Source: Cronobacter sakazakii (GTDB taxonomy: Bacteria; Pseudomonadota; Gammaproteobacteria; Enterobacterales; Enterobacteriaceae). From it: a stretch of 64,000 nucleotides of DNA. The translations under genes and the position numbers were made by a program. The DNA lies in contig NZ_CP011047.1 in NCBI RefSeq assembly GCF_000982825.1, positions 1,612,001-1,676,000 of the forward strand, written 5' to 3'. Within the stretch, counting starts at the first letter, position 1; the number at the start of each line of letters is the position of its first letter. The notes under the pieces are model-generated. The model made no database searches. It was not told where the DNA came from and saw only the letters and a program-made list of their open reading frames with translations. Positions 62,899 to 64,000 of this stretch are shown here, piece after piece.

Positions 62899-64000
62899 TT
62901 AATGGTGCGATGAGGTTTTCACGCCGCCTTCCGGTACCGGCACATACGGCGTTTCTCTCGCGCACGGCTGTGCGGAACGACGCGCCTTCATCGCGGTGCG
63001 AACACCATAGAAAATGATGCTATACACCACCACCAGGAACAGAATGCTCAGGCCCGCGTTGGTGTAGTTGTTAATAACGATATGGTGCATGTTGGCTACC
63101 TGCTGCTCGGTCAGCTCCGCGCCGCCTGCGGCGATACGCGTTTTATATTCGTTCGCCATATAGAAGAAGCCTTCCATCTGCGGATTCACGCTAAAGAGCT
63201 TCATGCCGAGCGCCCAGGTGGTGCAGATAAGCAGCCACACCGCCGGCACCACGGTCACCCAGATATAACGGGTGCGCTTCATCTTCACCAGCACCACGGT
63301 CGCCAGCACCAGCGCCACGGCGGCCAGCATCTGGTTAGAGATACCGAACAGCGGCCACAGGCTCTTCACGCCGCCGAGCGGGTCCACCACGCCCTGATAG
63401 AGCAGATAACCCCACAGGCCGACGCAGCCCGCCGTCCCGACGATGCCCGCCACCAGCGAATCGGTTTTTTTCAGGAACGGCACAAAGTTGCCCACCAAAT
63501 CCTGGAACATAAAGCGGCCAGAACGGGTACCGGCGTCCAGCGCGGTCAGGATAAACAGCGCCTCGAACAGAATGCCAAAGTGATACCAGAAGCCCATATC
63601 CGCGGCCGGAATGATTTTGTGGAACACGTGGGCGATACCGACGGCAAGCGTCGGCGCGCCGCCCGCGCGGTTCAGTACAGACGGTTCGCCGATATCTTTG
63701 GCGGTCTGCATGATCTGCTCAGGCGTTATCACAAAACCCCAGGCGCTCACGGTCGCCGCCGCGTGGGCAGAAACATCCTTGAGCTGCGCCAGAATCAGCG
63801 GCGCGTTGTCGGTGCCCAGCTCATGCAGGTTCGGCATAGTGATGCCAAGCCCGGCGGGCGGGGTGTTCATCGCGAAATAGAGGCCCGGCTCGATGATAGA
63901 GGCCGCCACCAGCGCCATCACGGCGACGAAGGATTCCATCAGCATCGCGCCATAGCCGATAAAGCGCGCGTCGGTTTCGTTCGCCAGCAGCTTCGGCGTG
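62899..64000 (-). CDS. btsT: pyruvate/proton symporter BtsT (5' end outside window)
   Basis: At least 366 residues visible; the frame is open to the window edge, so the N terminus is missing. CstA family: ANETDARFIGYGAML..MESF, GTRSGRFMFQDLVGNF, WPLFGISNQMLAAVAL and many membrane helices. BtsT (YjiY) takes up pyruvate and is induced by the BtsSR system. Downstream partners yjiX and yjiA follow in the same direction. Confidence 0.93.
   Translation of the reverse strand, partial: TPKLLANETDARFIGYGAMLMESFVAVMALVAASIIEPGLYFAMNTPPAGLGITMPNLHELGTDNAPLILAQLKDVSAHAAATVSAWGFVITPEQIMQTAKDIGEPSVLNRAGGAPTLAVGIAHVFHKIIPAADMGFWYHFGILFEALFILTALDAGTRSGRFMFQDLVGNFVPFLKKTDSLVAGIVGTAGCVGLWGYLLYQGVVDPLGGVKSLWPLFGISNQMLAAVALVLATVVLVKMKRTRYIWVTVVPAVWLLICTTWALGMKLFSVNPQMEGFFYMANEYKTRIAAGGAELTEQQVANMHHIVINNYTNAGLSILFLVVVYSIIFYGVRTAMKARRSAQPCARETPYVPVPEGGVKTSSHH

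Overview
The window is a high-GC stretch of chromosome from a member of the Enterobacteriaceae, most like the Cronobacter/Enterobacter/Klebsiella side of the family. Most proteins are close to their E. coli K-12 counterparts (NrdD, TreB, ExbB, MetC, SpeC, MutY, YggX, BtsT), and the blocks exb-metC-yghB-yqhC-yqhD-dkgA and mltC-yggX-mutY/trmB-yggL-yggN keep E. coli gene order. A palindromic repeat family of the form GTAGGGTGGGTAAGCG...CGCACCCACC recurs in gaps. I do not assign a species.

Layout. 1-6285: a sugar-acid/amino-sugar catabolic operon (DUF4311 and DUF4310 membrane proteins, amidohydrolase, DgaE-type PLP ammonia lyase, DgaF-type KDPG aldolase), then a PRD/EIIB/EIIA transcription activator. 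6319-6882: RelBE toxin-antitoxin. 6890-9838: anaerobic ribonucleotide reductase nrdDG with paired NrdR boxes and an FNR-like site. 9927-11441: a LysR regulator diverging from a flavodoxin-fold oxidoreductase. 11452-15673: trehalose operon treBC and treR. 15921-17723: TetR regulator, grxB, a small monooxygenase. 17783-25917: yqhG (half-length), dkgA, yqhD, yqhC, yghB, metC, exbBD, yghA. 26087-28245: an insertion between yghA and yqhA holding a FucR-like regulator and three unrecognised genes. 28321-35716: yqhA, an MscS-like channel, a lactose/cellobiose-family PTS with its own porin and LacI regulator, and yjdF.

35785-41515 is the most layered region. A 5.2-kb islet (integrase, restriction-endonuclease-like protein, RadC-like protein, a 37-residue membrane protein, resolvase, DUF1232 protein, small helical protein) sits in the 3' end of tRNA-Phe. 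Its 32-bp attachment repeats are at 36253-36284 and 41438-41469. The island has separated the tRNA from three 165-bp tandem repeats that each carry the tRNA 3' end, the same architecture as the E. coli tyrT/RtT locus.

41628-45028 is yqgA and speC. 45396-55434 is a complete citrate fermentation locus: CitAB two-component system, 2-hydroxycarboxylate transporter, an FAH-family protein, and citCDEFXG. It has no oadGAB, and it lies where E. coli has nupG, between speC and mltC. 55660-60115 is mltC-yggX-mutY and trmB-yggL-yggN. 60268-61463 holds a small membrane protein and HicAB. 61502-64000 is yjiA-yjiX-btsT, with btsT cut by the window edge.

The genes work together mainly as separate carbon-use modules (sugar acid, trehalose, a beta-glucoside-like sugar, citrate, pyruvate), each with its own regulator, set among conserved housekeeping genes. 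The least explained parts are the DUF4310/4311 transport module, the tRNA-Phe islet, the yghA-yqhA insertion, and the FAH protein in the citrate operon.
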